The notes beneath the pieces were generated by a model that saw only the letters and a program-made list of their open reading frames with translations, searched no databases and was not told the origin of the DNA. The position numbers and the translations under genes were made by a program. This document shows, piece by piece, positions 50,667 through 59,330 of a stretch of 64,000 bases of DNA (the first letter of the stretch is position 1; every line of letters starts with the position of its first letter). The stretch comes from Bacteroidales bacterium (GTDB lineage: Bacteria; Bacteroidota; Bacteroidia; Bacteroidales; UBA932): positions 103,409 through 167,408 of the forward strand of contig JAGBAO010000017.1 of assembly GCA_017938925.1 (NCBI GenBank), in the 5' to 3' direction.

Positions 50667-52106
50667 ATGAAAAGAGGTATCTTGATTACATTGCTTTCCG
50701 CGCTTGCAGGAGGGCTCACTGCTTATGCAGTGGTGAAAATGGTGCTCCCGGAGCAGGGGACCGAAATAGTCCAGACTACTATGGATGGAGCCAGATTCCG
50801 CACTGTCAGTCTGACACAGGACAACTGGCCGGACTTCACATATGCTGCCGAATCGGCAGTCGATGCTGTCGTGTATGTCAAGGTGTCAGCCACCCAGACC
50901 ATGCAGCAGGCTCCGAGTTCGATCTTCGATTTCTTCTTCGGCTTCCCTCAGCAGGGAGCGCCGCAGCAGCGTGAGAAGGTCGGCAGCGGCTCTGGAGTCA
51001 TAATCCGTGAGGACGGATATATAGTCACAAACAATCATGTCATCGAAGGTGCAACCAAGATCGAAGTGACTCTCAACAACAATCAGACATATCAGGCGAC
51101 TCTTGTGGGAACAGACCCTGCAACTGACGTCGCTCTCCTCAAGATAGAGGCAAACGGACTTCCTGTAGTGCCTTTCGGAGACTCGGACAAGCTCCGTCTC
51201 GGAGAATGGGTGATTGCCATAGGTTCACCATATGACCTGCGCTCGACCATCACTGCCGGTATCGTCAGTGCAAAGGGACGCTCCATGCCGAACTATTCCG
51301 GTGAGTTCAAGATCGAGTCTTTCATCCAGACTGATGCTGCTGTGAATCCTGGCAACAGCGGCGGAGCACTCGTTGACAAGGCCGGAAATCTCGTGGGTAT
51401 AAACACTGCAATCATTTCTCAGACAGGATCTTATGCCGGATATTCATTCGCTGTCCCTGTAAATATTGTCAAGAAGATTGTATATGACCTTATGGACTAC
51501 GGCAGCGTGCAGAGAGCAGTGCTCGGAATCACGATGCAGGAAATCGACGATAAAATCGCAAATGAGTTGAAACTTTCTTCAAGAAACGGCGTATATATTG
51601 TTGAGGTTTCGAAAAGCGGGGCTGCGGACAAGGCCGGAATAAAGGCCGGAGACGTCCTTATAGCCATTGATTCCACCATGCTTACGAACTCCGCTTCCGT
51701 GCAGGAGGCTGTCAGCAGATTCTCCCCTGGAGATGATGCTGTCGTGACCGTGATCCGCGACGGAAAGGAGAAGAAGCTGGACGTGAAGTTCAAGGGTACG
51801 GCAAAGGAGAACGGAACGAAGTCTGATGACGGTTCTGTGGCTTTCTACGGCTCTTCAATCAAGGCGGCATCCGAGGAGACTCTTGCCAAGCTTGGAATAA
51901 AGAACGGAGTGGAGATCGTGGAACTCGGACCGGGCAAGCTTATGGAGGCAGGAGCGACAGAAGGATTCGTGATCCAGTATGTGAACGACCACCCTGTGAA
52001 GACTCCGGAAGACATAATCGAAATTGTCAAGAAGTCAAAGAGGACGGTGTTCATTGAAGGTACGACCCCTTCCGGCAGAACCGGCTACTTCGGCTTCGGA
52101 GTATAG
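50667..52106 (+). CDS. HtrA/DegP-family periplasmic serine protease
   Basis: 479 residues. An N-terminal hydrophobic segment (ILITLLSALAGGLTAYAVV) exports or anchors it. The trypsin-like domain has catalytic His124 (NNHVIEG), Asp154 (ATDVALL) and Ser231 (PGNSGGAL). Two PDZ domains follow (about 270-370, LGITMQEIDD; and about 390-475). The family degrades and refolds damaged envelope proteins. The F-rich loop FDFFFGFPQQG after the signal is typical of DegP LA loops. The rpoD gene starts 77 bases later. Confidence 0.95.
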   Translation: MKRGILITLLSALAGGLTAYAVVKMVLPEQGTEIVQTTMDGARFRTVSLTQDNWPDFTYAAESAVDAVVYVKVSATQTMQQAPSSIFDFFFGFPQQGAPQQREKVGSGSGVIIREDGYIVTNNHVIEGATKIEVTLNNNQTYQATLVGTDPATDVALLKIEANGLPVVPFGDSDKLRLGEWVIAIGSPYDLRSTITAGIVSAKGRSMPNYSGEFKIESFIQTDAAVNPGNSGGALVDKAGNLVGINTAIISQTGSYAGYSFAVPVNIVKKIVYDLMDYGSVQRAVLGITMQEIDDKIANELKLSSRNGVYIVEVSKSGAADKAGIKAGDVLIAIDSTMLTNSASVQEAVSRFSPGDDAVVTVIRDGKEKKLDVKFKGTAKENGTKSDDGSVAFYGSSIKAASEETLAKLGIKNGVEIVELGPGKLMEAGATEGFVIQYVNDHPVKTPEDIIEIVKKSKRTVFIEGTTPSGRTGYFGFGV

Positions 52107-52125
52107 GAATCAGGTTCCTTTACTC

Positions 52126-52153
52126 TGTCATCCCGAGCGAGGTCGAGGGATCT
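52126..52153 (+). repeat. REP-like intergenic palindrome
   Basis: The stretch TGTCATCCCGAGCGAGG plus TCGAGGGATCT has imperfect TCCC-GA / TC-GAGGGA symmetry. Similar 'TGTCATCC-GAGC-GAGGGATCT' elements are dispersed between genes in many Bacteroidota and other genomes. Only one copy lies in this window. Confidence 0.5.
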
Positions 52154-52182
52154 ATAAAAAGGAATTGATAATATTACGATAA

Positions 52183-53043
52183 ATGAGACAGTTAAAGATT
52201 ACAAAGTCGATTACAAACCGTGAGAGTGCATCACTTGACAAGTATCTCCAGGAGATCGGACGTGAGGAACTCATCACAGTGGAGGAAGAGGTGGAACTTG
52301 CCCAGAGGATCCGCAAGGGAGACCAGCAGGCACTAGAGAAACTCACCAGAGCGAACCTCAGGTTCGTGGTCTCTGTTGCGAAACAGTACCAGAACCAGGG
52401 TCTCAGCCTTCCTGACCTTATCAACGAGGGCAACCTCGGACTCATTAAGGCAGCTGAGAAGTTCGATGAGACAAGAGGATTCAAGTTCATTTCCTATGCT
52501 GTGTGGTGGATCCGCCAGTCCATCCTTCAGGCTCTTGCCGAGCAGTCGAGAATCGTCAGACTGCCTCTGAACCAGGTGGGATCCCTGAACAAGATCAACA
52601 AGGCTCTCCAGAAGTTCGAGCAGGAGAATGAGCGTATGCCTTCGAGCGAGGAACTTGCAGAGATGATCGACGTTCCGAAGGAGAAGATTGCCGACACCCT
52701 TCGCGTATCAGGCCGCCACGTGTCAGTGGATGCACCTTTCGTTGAAGGTGAGGACAACAGCCTGCTCGACGTGCTCGTGAACAACGACTCTCCGAGTGCA
52801 GACCGCGGTCTTGTGAACGAGTCTCTCAACAAGGAGATCGAGAGGGCGCTTTCGACCCTTGCGACCCGTGAGCGCGAGATCATCAAGTCGTTCTTCGGAA
52901 TCGGCTGCCAGGAGATGACTCTCGAGGAGATCGGTGAGAGGTTCGGACTTACCCGTGAGCGTGTGCGCCAGATCAAGGAGAAGGCGATCCGCAAGCTCAA
53001 GAACAATTCAAGAAGCAAACTTTTGAAAAGCTATTTAGGATAA
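52183..53043 (+). CDS. rpoD: Primary RNA polymerase sigma factor
   Basis: 286 residues, the short Bacteroidota form without region 1.1. Region 1.2-2 includes [28 protein letters not shown] and [31 protein letters not shown] (core binding and -10 melting). Region 3 follows, and region 4 ends in [26 protein letters not shown], the -35 helix-turn-helix. This sigma recognises the TTTG/TAnnTTTG promoters noted elsewhere in the window. Immediately after the stop codon is a structured repeat. Confidence 0.97.
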   Translation: MRQLKITKSITNRESASLDKYLQEIGREELITVEEEVELAQRIRKGDQQALEKLTRANLRFVVSVAKQYQNQGLSLPDLINEGNLGLIKAAEKFDETRGFKFISYAVWWIRQSILQALAEQSRIVRLPLNQVGSLNKINKALQKFEQENERMPSSEELAEMIDVPKEKIADTLRVSGRHVSVDAPFVEGEDNSLLDVLVNNDSPSADRGLVNESLNKEIERALSTLATREREIIKSFFGIGCQEMTLEEIGERFGLTRERVRQIKEKAIRKLKNNSRSKLLKSYLG

Positions 53044-53151
53044 TATATACCAAGGTGACTCTTTTGAAAGATCCTCCCCGCAAGCGGGTCCCCTCCCTTT
53101 TCGGGAGCCAATGTCTTTCAAAAGAGTCACCTTGGTGTCAATAATATATAC
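53040..53151. repeat. 23-bp inverted repeat with inner hairpins, flanked by 11-bp direct repeats
   Basis: Arms 53049-53071 and 53114-53136 are perfectly complementary over 23 bp. The 42-base loop holds two more hairpins: CCCGC-AA-GCGGG (about 53077-53088) and CTCCC-TTTTC-GGGAG (about 53093-53107). ATAATATATAC occurs directly at 53040-53050 and 53141-53151. It fills the whole gap between rpoD and argS. It may act as a terminator or processing signal for rpoD; the direct repeats suggest a small inserted element (MITE-like). Confidence 0.8.
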
Positions 53152-53152
53152 T

Positions 53153-54943
53153 ATGACCCCAGAACAATTTATCATAGATAAGGCAGTCGTTGCGATCAAA
53201 GAGATTTATGCAGCTGAGGTAAACGCAGCGCAGCTGCAGGTGCAGGTGACTCGCAAGGAATTCGAGGGAGACTACACTCTTGTGGTGTTCCCGCTCCTCA
53301 AGGTGTCGAAGACGACTCCTGAGAACACCGGAAACGCGATAGGAGAGTGGCTCAAGACTAATGTGCCTGAGATCGCGGCCTACAACACCGTCAAGGGCTT
53401 CCTCAACCTCTCGTTCTCGGAGGTGTATTGGAACAACGTCTTTGCGGAGATCGCAGCGGCACAGGACTTCGGCCAGCTCGCTCCGACAGGCAGGACCATC
53501 ATGGTGGAGTATTCTTCGCCAAACACCAACAAGCCTCTCCACCTGGGACACATCCGCAACAACCTCCTCGGTTGGTCAGTAGCCAAGCTCCTCGAGGTCT
53601 GCGGAAACAATGTCATGAAGGTTAACCTCGTGAACGACCGCGGAATCCACATCTGCAAGTCCATGTATGCATGGAAGGTTCTCGGAAACGGCGAGACCCC
53701 TCAGTCGAGCGGCAAGAAGGGTGACCACCTCGTGGGAGACTACTATGTGGCTTTCAACAACCTCTACAAGAAGGAAGTGGACGAGCTCGTGGCCGGCGGA
53801 ATGCCCAAGGAGGAGGCTGAAAAGAACGCTCCTTCGCTCAAGGCAGCCCAGGAGATGCTCTTCAAGTGGGAGAACGGCGACGCAGAGGTCGTGGAGCTCT
53901 GGAAGACCATGAACGGCTGGGTCTATGAAGGCTTCGACAAGACATATTCCGACCTGGGAATCAACTTTGACAGAACATATTACGAGTCTCAGACCTATCT
54001 CTTCGGAAAGGCTCTCGTGCAGAAAGGCCTTGAGGCAGGAATCTTCGAGAAGCAGGAGGACGGCTCCGTATGGTGCGACCTCACTGCAGACGGCCTCGAC
54101 CGCAAGCTCCTCCTACGTGGCGACGGAACTTCCGTATATATGACCCAGGACCTCGGAACTGCAGAGCAGCGTTTCGCCGAATATAGCCTCGACGAGCATA
54201 TATATGTGGTAGGAAACGAGCAGAACTACCATTTCCAGGTGCTCAAGCTCATCCTCGGAAAGCTCGGTTTCGATTGGGCGGACAGCATCTACCACCTCTC
54301 ATACGGAATGGTGGAACTTCCGGAAGGAAAGATGAAGTCGCGCGAAGGAACTGTCGTGGATGCGGACGACCTGATCGCCGACATGTACAATACGGCCAAG
54401 GAGACTTCCCTCGAGCTCGGAAAGATAGACAACCTCAGCGAGCAGGAGCAGGATGCCCTCTTCAAGATGATCAGTCTTGGAGCCCTGAAGTACTTCATCC
54501 TCAAGGTCGATCCGAGAAAGACCATGCTCTTCGACCCTAAGGAGTCCATCGACTTCAACGGAAACACAGGTCCTTTCATCCAGTACACCCACGCGCGAAT
54601 CAAGTCGATCCTGCGCAAGGCTGACGAAAGGGGAGTGGCACACACGGTGGAGGCTGTGAAGGCAGACTCTGCACTGTCTGCAAAGGAGATACGTATCATC
54701 AAGATACTCAACACCTTCCCTTCAAAGGTGGCAGAGGCAGGTGCGGCTCACTCACCGGCCGTGATAGCAAACTACGCATACGAGCTCGCCAAGGAGTTCA
54801 ACCAGTACTATCACGACACTCCGATCCTCCGCGAAGAAGACCAGGCCCTCCTCCAGTACCGTCTGGTTCTGGTGGAAACCATAGCAAGAGTCCTCAGCAA
54901 GGCAATGTCGATCCTCGGCATCTCGCTCCCTGAAAGGATGTAG
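53153..54943 (+). CDS. argS: Arginyl-tRNA synthetase
   Basis: 596 residues from the ATG at 53153; a reading from 53111 would start inside the repeat. The N-terminal Add1 domain (about 1-110) leads to the class I site SSPNTNKPLHLGHIRNN (HIGH as HLGH), then VVGNEQNYHFQVLKLIL and the KMSKS equivalent GKMKSREGTVV. The C-terminal DALR anticodon domain ends RVLSKAMSILGISLPERM. It charges tRNA-Arg in the cytoplasm. Confidence 0.97.
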   Translation: MTPEQFIIDKAVVAIKEIYAAEVNAAQLQVQVTRKEFEGDYTLVVFPLLKVSKTTPENTGNAIGEWLKTNVPEIAAYNTVKGFLNLSFSEVYWNNVFAEIAAAQDFGQLAPTGRTIMVEYSSPNTNKPLHLGHIRNNLLGWSVAKLLEVCGNNVMKVNLVNDRGIHICKSMYAWKVLGNGETPQSSGKKGDHLVGDYYVAFNNLYKKEVDELVAGGMPKEEAEKNAPSLKAAQEMLFKWENGDAEVVELWKTMNGWVYEGFDKTYSDLGINFDRTYYESQTYLFGKALVQKGLEAGIFEKQEDGSVWCDLTADGLDRKLLLRGDGTSVYMTQDLGTAEQRFAEYSLDEHIYVVGNEQNYHFQVLKLILGKLGFDWADSIYHLSYGMVELPEGKMKSREGTVVDADDLIADMYNTAKETSLELGKIDNLSEQEQDALFKMISLGALKYFILKVDPRKTMLFDPKESIDFNGNTGPFIQYTHARIKSILRKADERGVAHTVEAVKADSALSAKEIRIIKILNTFPSKVAEAGAAHSPAVIANYAYELAKEFNQYYHDTPILREEDQALLQYRLVLVETIARVLSKAMSILGISLPERM

Positions 54944-54945
54944 GA

Positions 54946-55266
54946 ATGCCGTCCGGGAACTGCGGTCTGAAAGATCAGCTTGCCTTGTTCTCCAGCGAGA
55001 TGGGAGGATGGAACTCTGTTTTTGCTCCGGCAATGCCCTTTCAAGGAGGAAGATATGGCGTGGGATTGTCTGCAAAGCCTGGCTTGGAACTGCTAAGGAT
55101 GGATAAAGTCCGCCTTCTGGAAAGCAATCCAATCTCTCTCGTGAAACAGACGTGGCAGCAGTTATCTCCGTCTCAGCCGACGGATCTCGCCTATACTGAT
55201 CTCTCAACAGCATCCGACCATCTTCCTGTGGTGGTGAATGTCACAATCAAACGTTTGCACCCATGA
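54946..55266 (+). pseudogene. Remnant of an endonuclease/exonuclease/phosphatase family gene
   Basis: An open frame of 106 codons that starts two bases after argS and ends overlapping the next ATG. DQLALFSSEMGGWNSVFAPAMPFQGGRYGVG recalls the middle of EEP-family proteins, and TASDHLPVVVNVTIK is their C-terminal SDHxPV motif. The N-terminal metal-binding part (with QExD) and the region between are missing. This is best read as a decayed or internally deleted gene. Expression as a short protein cannot be excluded because the frame is intact and coupled to the next gene. Confidence 0.6.
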
Positions 55267-56993
55267 CAGAAAACGCAGCATACATGTTCCCTACCTCGAT
55301 AAAGGAGGTCAAGGCCCTTGGCTGGGATTATATAGACGTTATCCTTTTCACGGGTGACGCATTCATAGACCATCCTTCGTTCGGTACTGCGGTCATCGCA
55401 AGATGGCTTCAGAAATATGGTTATCGTGTAGCAGTCGTCCCTCAGCCGAACTGGAGGGATGACCTGCGCGATTTCCGCAAACTCGGTGCTCCGAGACTTT
55501 ATTTCGGAGTGAATGCAGGAGCCATGGACTCCATGGTGAACCACTACACTGCGGCAAAACGTCTTAGAAGCGACGACGCCTACACTCCGGAAGGAAAGGC
55601 CGGTCAGCGTCCCGATTATGCAGTGACGGTCTATACGAAGATCCTCAAGGAGATATATCCTGACGTCCCTGTCATCATCGGAGGGATCGAGGCCTCCCTC
55701 AGGAGGTTCACCCACTATGACTATTGGCAGGACAGCCTGAAGCCGTCCGTGCTGGTGGAAAGCGGTGCCGACTGGCTCTGCTACGGAATGGGGGAGAGGA
55801 CAATGCTTGAGTTCACCAGAGCCATCGAAGCTGGAAGGAACGTCAACGACATAAGGAAGATCCCTCAGCTGGCCTTCTATATGGACGGTCGCTGCAGGAC
55901 CAAGGATGCTGTGATTCTCAATTCCTATGAGCGCTGCTGCAAGGACAAGGTCGCCTTTGCCGAGAACTTCCATGTGATCGAGACCTATGCCAACATGCTG
56001 CAGCCCCCTGTAATAGTAGAGCCAGTGGGCTCGGGATATGTCCAGATCAACCCCACATGGGCTCCTGCCACCCAGCAGGAGATGGATTCGTTCTGGGACC
56101 TTCCGTTCACGAAGCTCCCGCATCCGCGCTACAAGGGCAAGCATATTCCGGCGTTCGAGATGATCAAGTTCTCCGTCAACACCCACCGTGGCTGTTTCGG
56201 AGGCTGTAACTTCTGCACGATAGCCGCCCACCAGGGCAAGTTCATCCAGTCACGCAGCGAGGAATCCATTCTCAAGGAAATCAAGGCGTTGAACAACCTC
56301 CCAGGTTTTGCCGGCAACATATCCGACGTAGGAGCACCGACTGCAAACATGTACGGAATGCGGGGAAAGAACCAGGAACTCTGTGCTAAATGCCGCCGAA
56401 AGTCATGCCTCTTTCCGGTTCCATGCAAGAACATGGACCGCTCGCACGAGCGTCTGCTGAAACTTTACGAAAGCATTTCCAAGGTCAAGGGAATCAGGCA
56501 TGCCTACATCGGCAGCGGAATCCGCTACGACCTCTTCCTTGACGAAAAGGGCTTCGTGGACGAGACCTCCTATCCATATCTGAAGGAACTCATTCTTGAA
56601 CATACTTCAGGACGCCTCAAGGTAGCTCCGGAGCACACCGAGGATTCGGTTCTGAAACTTATGGCAAAGCCTTCGTTCAAGCTCTTCGAACGTCTGAGGC
56701 TTGAATTTGACAATATCGTCAGGAGCAGCGGAAAGAAATGCGAACTGGTTCCTTACTTCATCTCCGGCCACCCGGGCTGCGGAATGCGTGAGATGCAGAA
56801 ACTTGCAAGAAAACCGGCACTTCAGGGCTTATATATGGACCAGGTGCAGGATTTTACACCGACTCCGATGACCACTTCTTCCGTGATGTTCTACACTGGT
56901 CTGGATCCTAAAAATCTTGAAAAGGTGTTCGTGGAACGCGATATCGAACGCAAAAAGGAGCAGAAATCATTCTTTTTCAAAAGAGGCAGATAA
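55263..56993 (+). CDS. ygiQ: YgiQ-family radical SAM protein
   Basis: 576 residues, somewhat shorter than E. coli YgiQ. It has the N-terminal cobalamin-like region (DVILFTGDAFIDHPSFGTAVIARWLQKYGYRVAVVPQP), GGIEASLRRFTHYDYW and the radical SAM cluster site CFGGCNFC. The family's further cysteines follow in CAKCRRKSC. The C-terminal TPTPMTTSSVMFYTG is conserved. The function of the family is not settled. The start ATG overlaps the stop of the EEP remnant. Confidence 0.93.
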   Translation: MTENAAYMFPTSIKEVKALGWDYIDVILFTGDAFIDHPSFGTAVIARWLQKYGYRVAVVPQPNWRDDLRDFRKLGAPRLYFGVNAGAMDSMVNHYTAAKRLRSDDAYTPEGKAGQRPDYAVTVYTKILKEIYPDVPVIIGGIEASLRRFTHYDYWQDSLKPSVLVESGADWLCYGMGERTMLEFTRAIEAGRNVNDIRKIPQLAFYMDGRCRTKDAVILNSYERCCKDKVAFAENFHVIETYANMLQPPVIVEPVGSGYVQINPTWAPATQQEMDSFWDLPFTKLPHPRYKGKHIPAFEMIKFSVNTHRGCFGGCNFCTIAAHQGKFIQSRSEESILKEIKALNNLPGFAGNISDVGAPTANMYGMRGKNQELCAKCRRKSCLFPVPCKNMDRSHERLLKLYESISKVKGIRHAYIGSGIRYDLFLDEKGFVDETSYPYLKELILEHTSGRLKVAPEHTEDSVLKLMAKPSFKLFERLRLEFDNIVRSSGKKCELVPYFISGHPGCGMREMQKLARKPALQGLYMDQVQDFTPTPMTTSSVMFYTGLDPKNLEKVFVERDIERKKEQKSFFFKRGR

Positions 56994-57009
56994 AAAAAGC
57001 CTCCAGATG

Positions 57010-57040
57010 TTGCTCAATTCAAAAAAATGTCCTACACTTG
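57010..57040 (+). promoter_or_regulatory. Candidate promoter of the acidic small protein
   Basis: TTG (57010-57012), 20 bases, then TACACTTG (57033-57040), one base off the -7 consensus. The predicted leader is about 34 nt. Confidence 0.5.
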
Positions 57041-57080
57041 CACCGAATTTCAAACAAACCAGAACTAAGAGAAAACAGAT

Positions 57081-57428
57081 ATGGCACCAACAGCTAAGAG
57101 AAGAGCGGTATGCAGCTTTGAGAACATGTCAGATGAACTGGCAGCGGCTTTTGCGGAAAAGTATCCAAAGGGATATAGCGATTATTTCCCAGATCTAGTG
57201 AAGTATCCGAAACCGGATGGATCAAGTTTTTATGCAGTGACGGTGGAGACGGAGGAAGCGATCTACCTTGTTAAGATAAAGGTCAAGACAGATGACGCTG
57301 AGGATCTTGAGCGCTGGCTTGACGGCGAAGATTCCGAGGAATCCGAAAGCGGGGATGGAGAGAGTCTGCCGGATGACAACATCTCGCAGTATTCAAGCGG
57401 GGATGATGACTCTTCCGATGCAGAGTAA
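57081..57428 (+). CDS. Acidic conserved hypothetical protein
   Basis: 115 residues. The first two thirds look folded (MSDELAAAFAEKYPKGYSDYFPDLVKYPKPDGSSFYAVTVETEEAIYLVKIKVK), with a helix followed by strands. The last 40 residues are almost all Asp, Glu, Ser and Gly and are probably disordered. There is no signal peptide. I do not recognise a function; the fold outline and size suggest a cytoplasmic regulator or a nucleic-acid mimic. It has its own promoter and a strong terminator. Confidence 0.75.
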   Translation: MAPTAKRRAVCSFENMSDELAAAFAEKYPKGYSDYFPDLVKYPKPDGSSFYAVTVETEEAIYLVKIKVKTDDAEDLERWLDGEDSEESESGDGESLPDDNISQYSSGDDDSSDAE

Positions 57429-57451
57429 TATAAATGGAATATCAAGTATTG

Positions 57452-57481
57452 CCGACCGGAATTTCCGGTCGGTTATTTTTT
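57452..57481 (+). terminator. Intrinsic terminator after the acidic protein gene
   Basis: CCGACCGGA (57452-57460), a three-base ATT loop, TCCGGTCGG (57464-57472), then TTATTTTTTG. Perfect 9-bp stem with a T-rich tail. Confidence 0.9.
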
Positions 57482-57509
57482 GCTTCATATCCTCTTTTTG
57501 TTAAATTTG
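57479..57509 (+). promoter_or_regulatory. Promoter of the ClC gene overlapping the terminator
   Basis: TTTG (57479-57482) formed by the end of the terminator T-run, 19 bases, then TAAATTTG (57502-57509). Full consensus. The predicted start near 57516 gives a leader of about 13 nt. Confidence 0.8.
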
Positions 57510-57528
57510 CACGATTGACTTGACCTGT

Positions 57529-59316
57529 ATGAAATCACGATTCTTCATAAAGGATATATTGGCTCCACTCAGACACGGCCTGATGAAGCTGCAGGAAAGG
57601 GATGTGATGATGATTCTCTCCCTCTTTGTCGGTGTATCCTGTGGCCTGGCGGCTGTCTTTCTGAAGACAGCCATCGATTTCATACACCACCATCTCATTT
57701 CCTGGTTCGATTCGGAGGCCTACAATGCGCTCTACCTCATCTATCCTGGTATAGGTATGCTCATAGCGATGCTTTTCGTGCGCTATGTGGTGAAGGATAA
57801 CATCGGCCACGGCGTCACGAAAGTCCTTGTGGCGGTCTCAAAGAACGAGTCAAAGATCAAGTCGCACAACATGTGGACATCAATCGCCGCTTCTTCCGTG
57901 ACTATCGGATTCGGAGGATCGGTCGGAGCCGAGGCCCCTATCGTCTATACCGGAGCTGCAATTGGATCGAATGTGGCAAGATATATGGGGCTGTCCTACA
58001 AGAACATGACAATTCTTCTGGGCTGCGGTGCAGCAGGTGCGGTGGCCGGAATCTTCAAGGCACCTCTTGCCGGAGTGCTTTTCACCCTTGAGATCCTTCT
58101 GTTCAACATCTCGATGACATCAATCCTTCCGTTGCTCCTCTCGACGATCTCAGCAACGGTGATTTCATATATCTTCCTCGGAGACAAGCCACCTTTCGAG
58201 TGCACGCTGTCTCCTTTTGCAATGGGAAATATCCCGTTCTACCTTATCCTGGGCCTGTTCTGCGCACTCTGTTCGGTCTATTTCACAAGGACGACGCTCT
58301 GGCTGGAGGATAAGATAAAGAGTATAGAGAAACCTTTCGTACGCTGGGCGATATCGGCAGGATGCCTCGGTGTGCTGATCTTCCTCTTTCCGCCTCTTTT
58401 CGGTGAGGGATACGAGTATCTCCACGAGCTCCTGAACGGAGGAACCATAGACCTTGAAGGGCGCACAGTGCTGGACTTCTTTCTCAGGAAATCCTGGCTG
58501 GTTCCGGTCTTCTTCATGCTGATTCTTCTTCTGAAGGTCTTCTCCATGTCGTTCACCAATGCCGGCGGCGGAGTGGGAGGAACCTTCGGTCCTACGCTGT
58601 TCATTGGTGCGATCGCCGGATTCGTAGTTTCCAGAACCATCAACCTCATAGGTGCCGGAGCCATTGTGCCTGAGCAGAATTTCGTGCTTGTGGGCATGGC
58701 AGGTCTGATGGCGGGAGTCATGCAGGCTCCGATGACTGCCATCTTCCTTATCGCGGACATGACCGGAGGATATGAACTCCTTATCCCACTGATCATCACG
58801 GCTACGGTTTCATATGGAGTGGCAAGGACCATCGAGCCATATTCCATCTACACAAAGCGAATTGCAAAGAGGGGAGAGCTCCTCACCCATGACAGCGACC
58901 AGGCTGTTCTCACGCTTCTGAAGACAGACGAACTGATCGAGTCAGACTTCAACACGGTAAAGATCGATGCCACCCTTGGCGAACTTGTCGATGTGGTTGC
59001 TGATTCCAGGAGAAATATATTCCCAGTGCTGGATTCACGCAAGCATTTCCAGGGTTATGTGTCGCTCGAGGACATCAGACGGGAGATGTTCAAGACAGAG
59101 CAGTATGCCACCCTGCATGTGTATAACTTCATGAAGTCTGCTCCGGCATATGTCTATGTGGATGAGAAGATGGACAGCGTGATGATGAAATTCGAGAAGA
59201 CGGGGGCTTGGAACCTGCCTGTGGTGGAGCACGACCGCACCTATGTAGGCTTCGTCTCCAAGTCGAAGATATTCTCGGCTTATCGCGAGCAGTTGAAACA
59301 GGTTTCGCACGACTAG
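57529..59316 (+). CDS. ClC-type chloride channel/antiporter with CBS domains
   Basis: 595 residues from the ATG at 57529; a TTG at 57520 is also in frame. About ten to eleven hydrophobic helices carry the ClC signature stretches: GFGGSVGAEAPIVYTGAAIGS (a variant of GSGIP with the GxEGP-like glutamate), GAAGAVAGIFKAPLAGVLFTLE and GGGVGGTFGPTLFIGA. The tail (about 450-585) holds two CBS repeats, which in other ClC proteins bind adenine nucleotides. The glutamate in VGAEAP suggests a proton-coupled exchanger rather than a channel. Confidence 0.93.
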   Translation: MKSRFFIKDILAPLRHGLMKLQERDVMMILSLFVGVSCGLAAVFLKTAIDFIHHHLISWFDSEAYNALYLIYPGIGMLIAMLFVRYVVKDNIGHGVTKVLVAVSKNESKIKSHNMWTSIAASSVTIGFGGSVGAEAPIVYTGAAIGSNVARYMGLSYKNMTILLGCGAAGAVAGIFKAPLAGVLFTLEILLFNISMTSILPLLLSTISATVISYIFLGDKPPFECTLSPFAMGNIPFYLILGLFCALCSVYFTRTTLWLEDKIKSIEKPFVRWAISAGCLGVLIFLFPPLFGEGYEYLHELLNGGTIDLEGRTVLDFFLRKSWLVPVFFMLILLLKVFSMSFTNAGGGVGGTFGPTLFIGAIAGFVVSRTINLIGAGAIVPEQNFVLVGMAGLMAGVMQAPMTAIFLIADMTGGYELLIPLIITATVSYGVARTIEPYSIYTKRIAKRGELLTHDSDQAVLTLLKTDELIESDFNTVKIDATLGELVDVVADSRRNIFPVLDSRKHFQGYVSLEDIRREMFKTEQYATLHVYNFMKSAPAYVYVDEKMDSVMMKFEKTGAWNLPVVEHDRTYVGFVSKSKIFSAYREQLKQVSHD

Positions 59317-59330
59317 CAAAGGGAAGGAAT

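Noticed and set aside
53040-53151. Invertible promoter segment between rpoD and argS
   Set aside because: The inverted repeats are only 42 bases apart, the loop has no promoter, and there is no nearby tyrosine or serine recombinase.
55191-56231. Minus-strand frame of 346 codons over ygiQ
   Set aside because: Antisense to the conserved radical SAM protein; no signal, motif or promoter.
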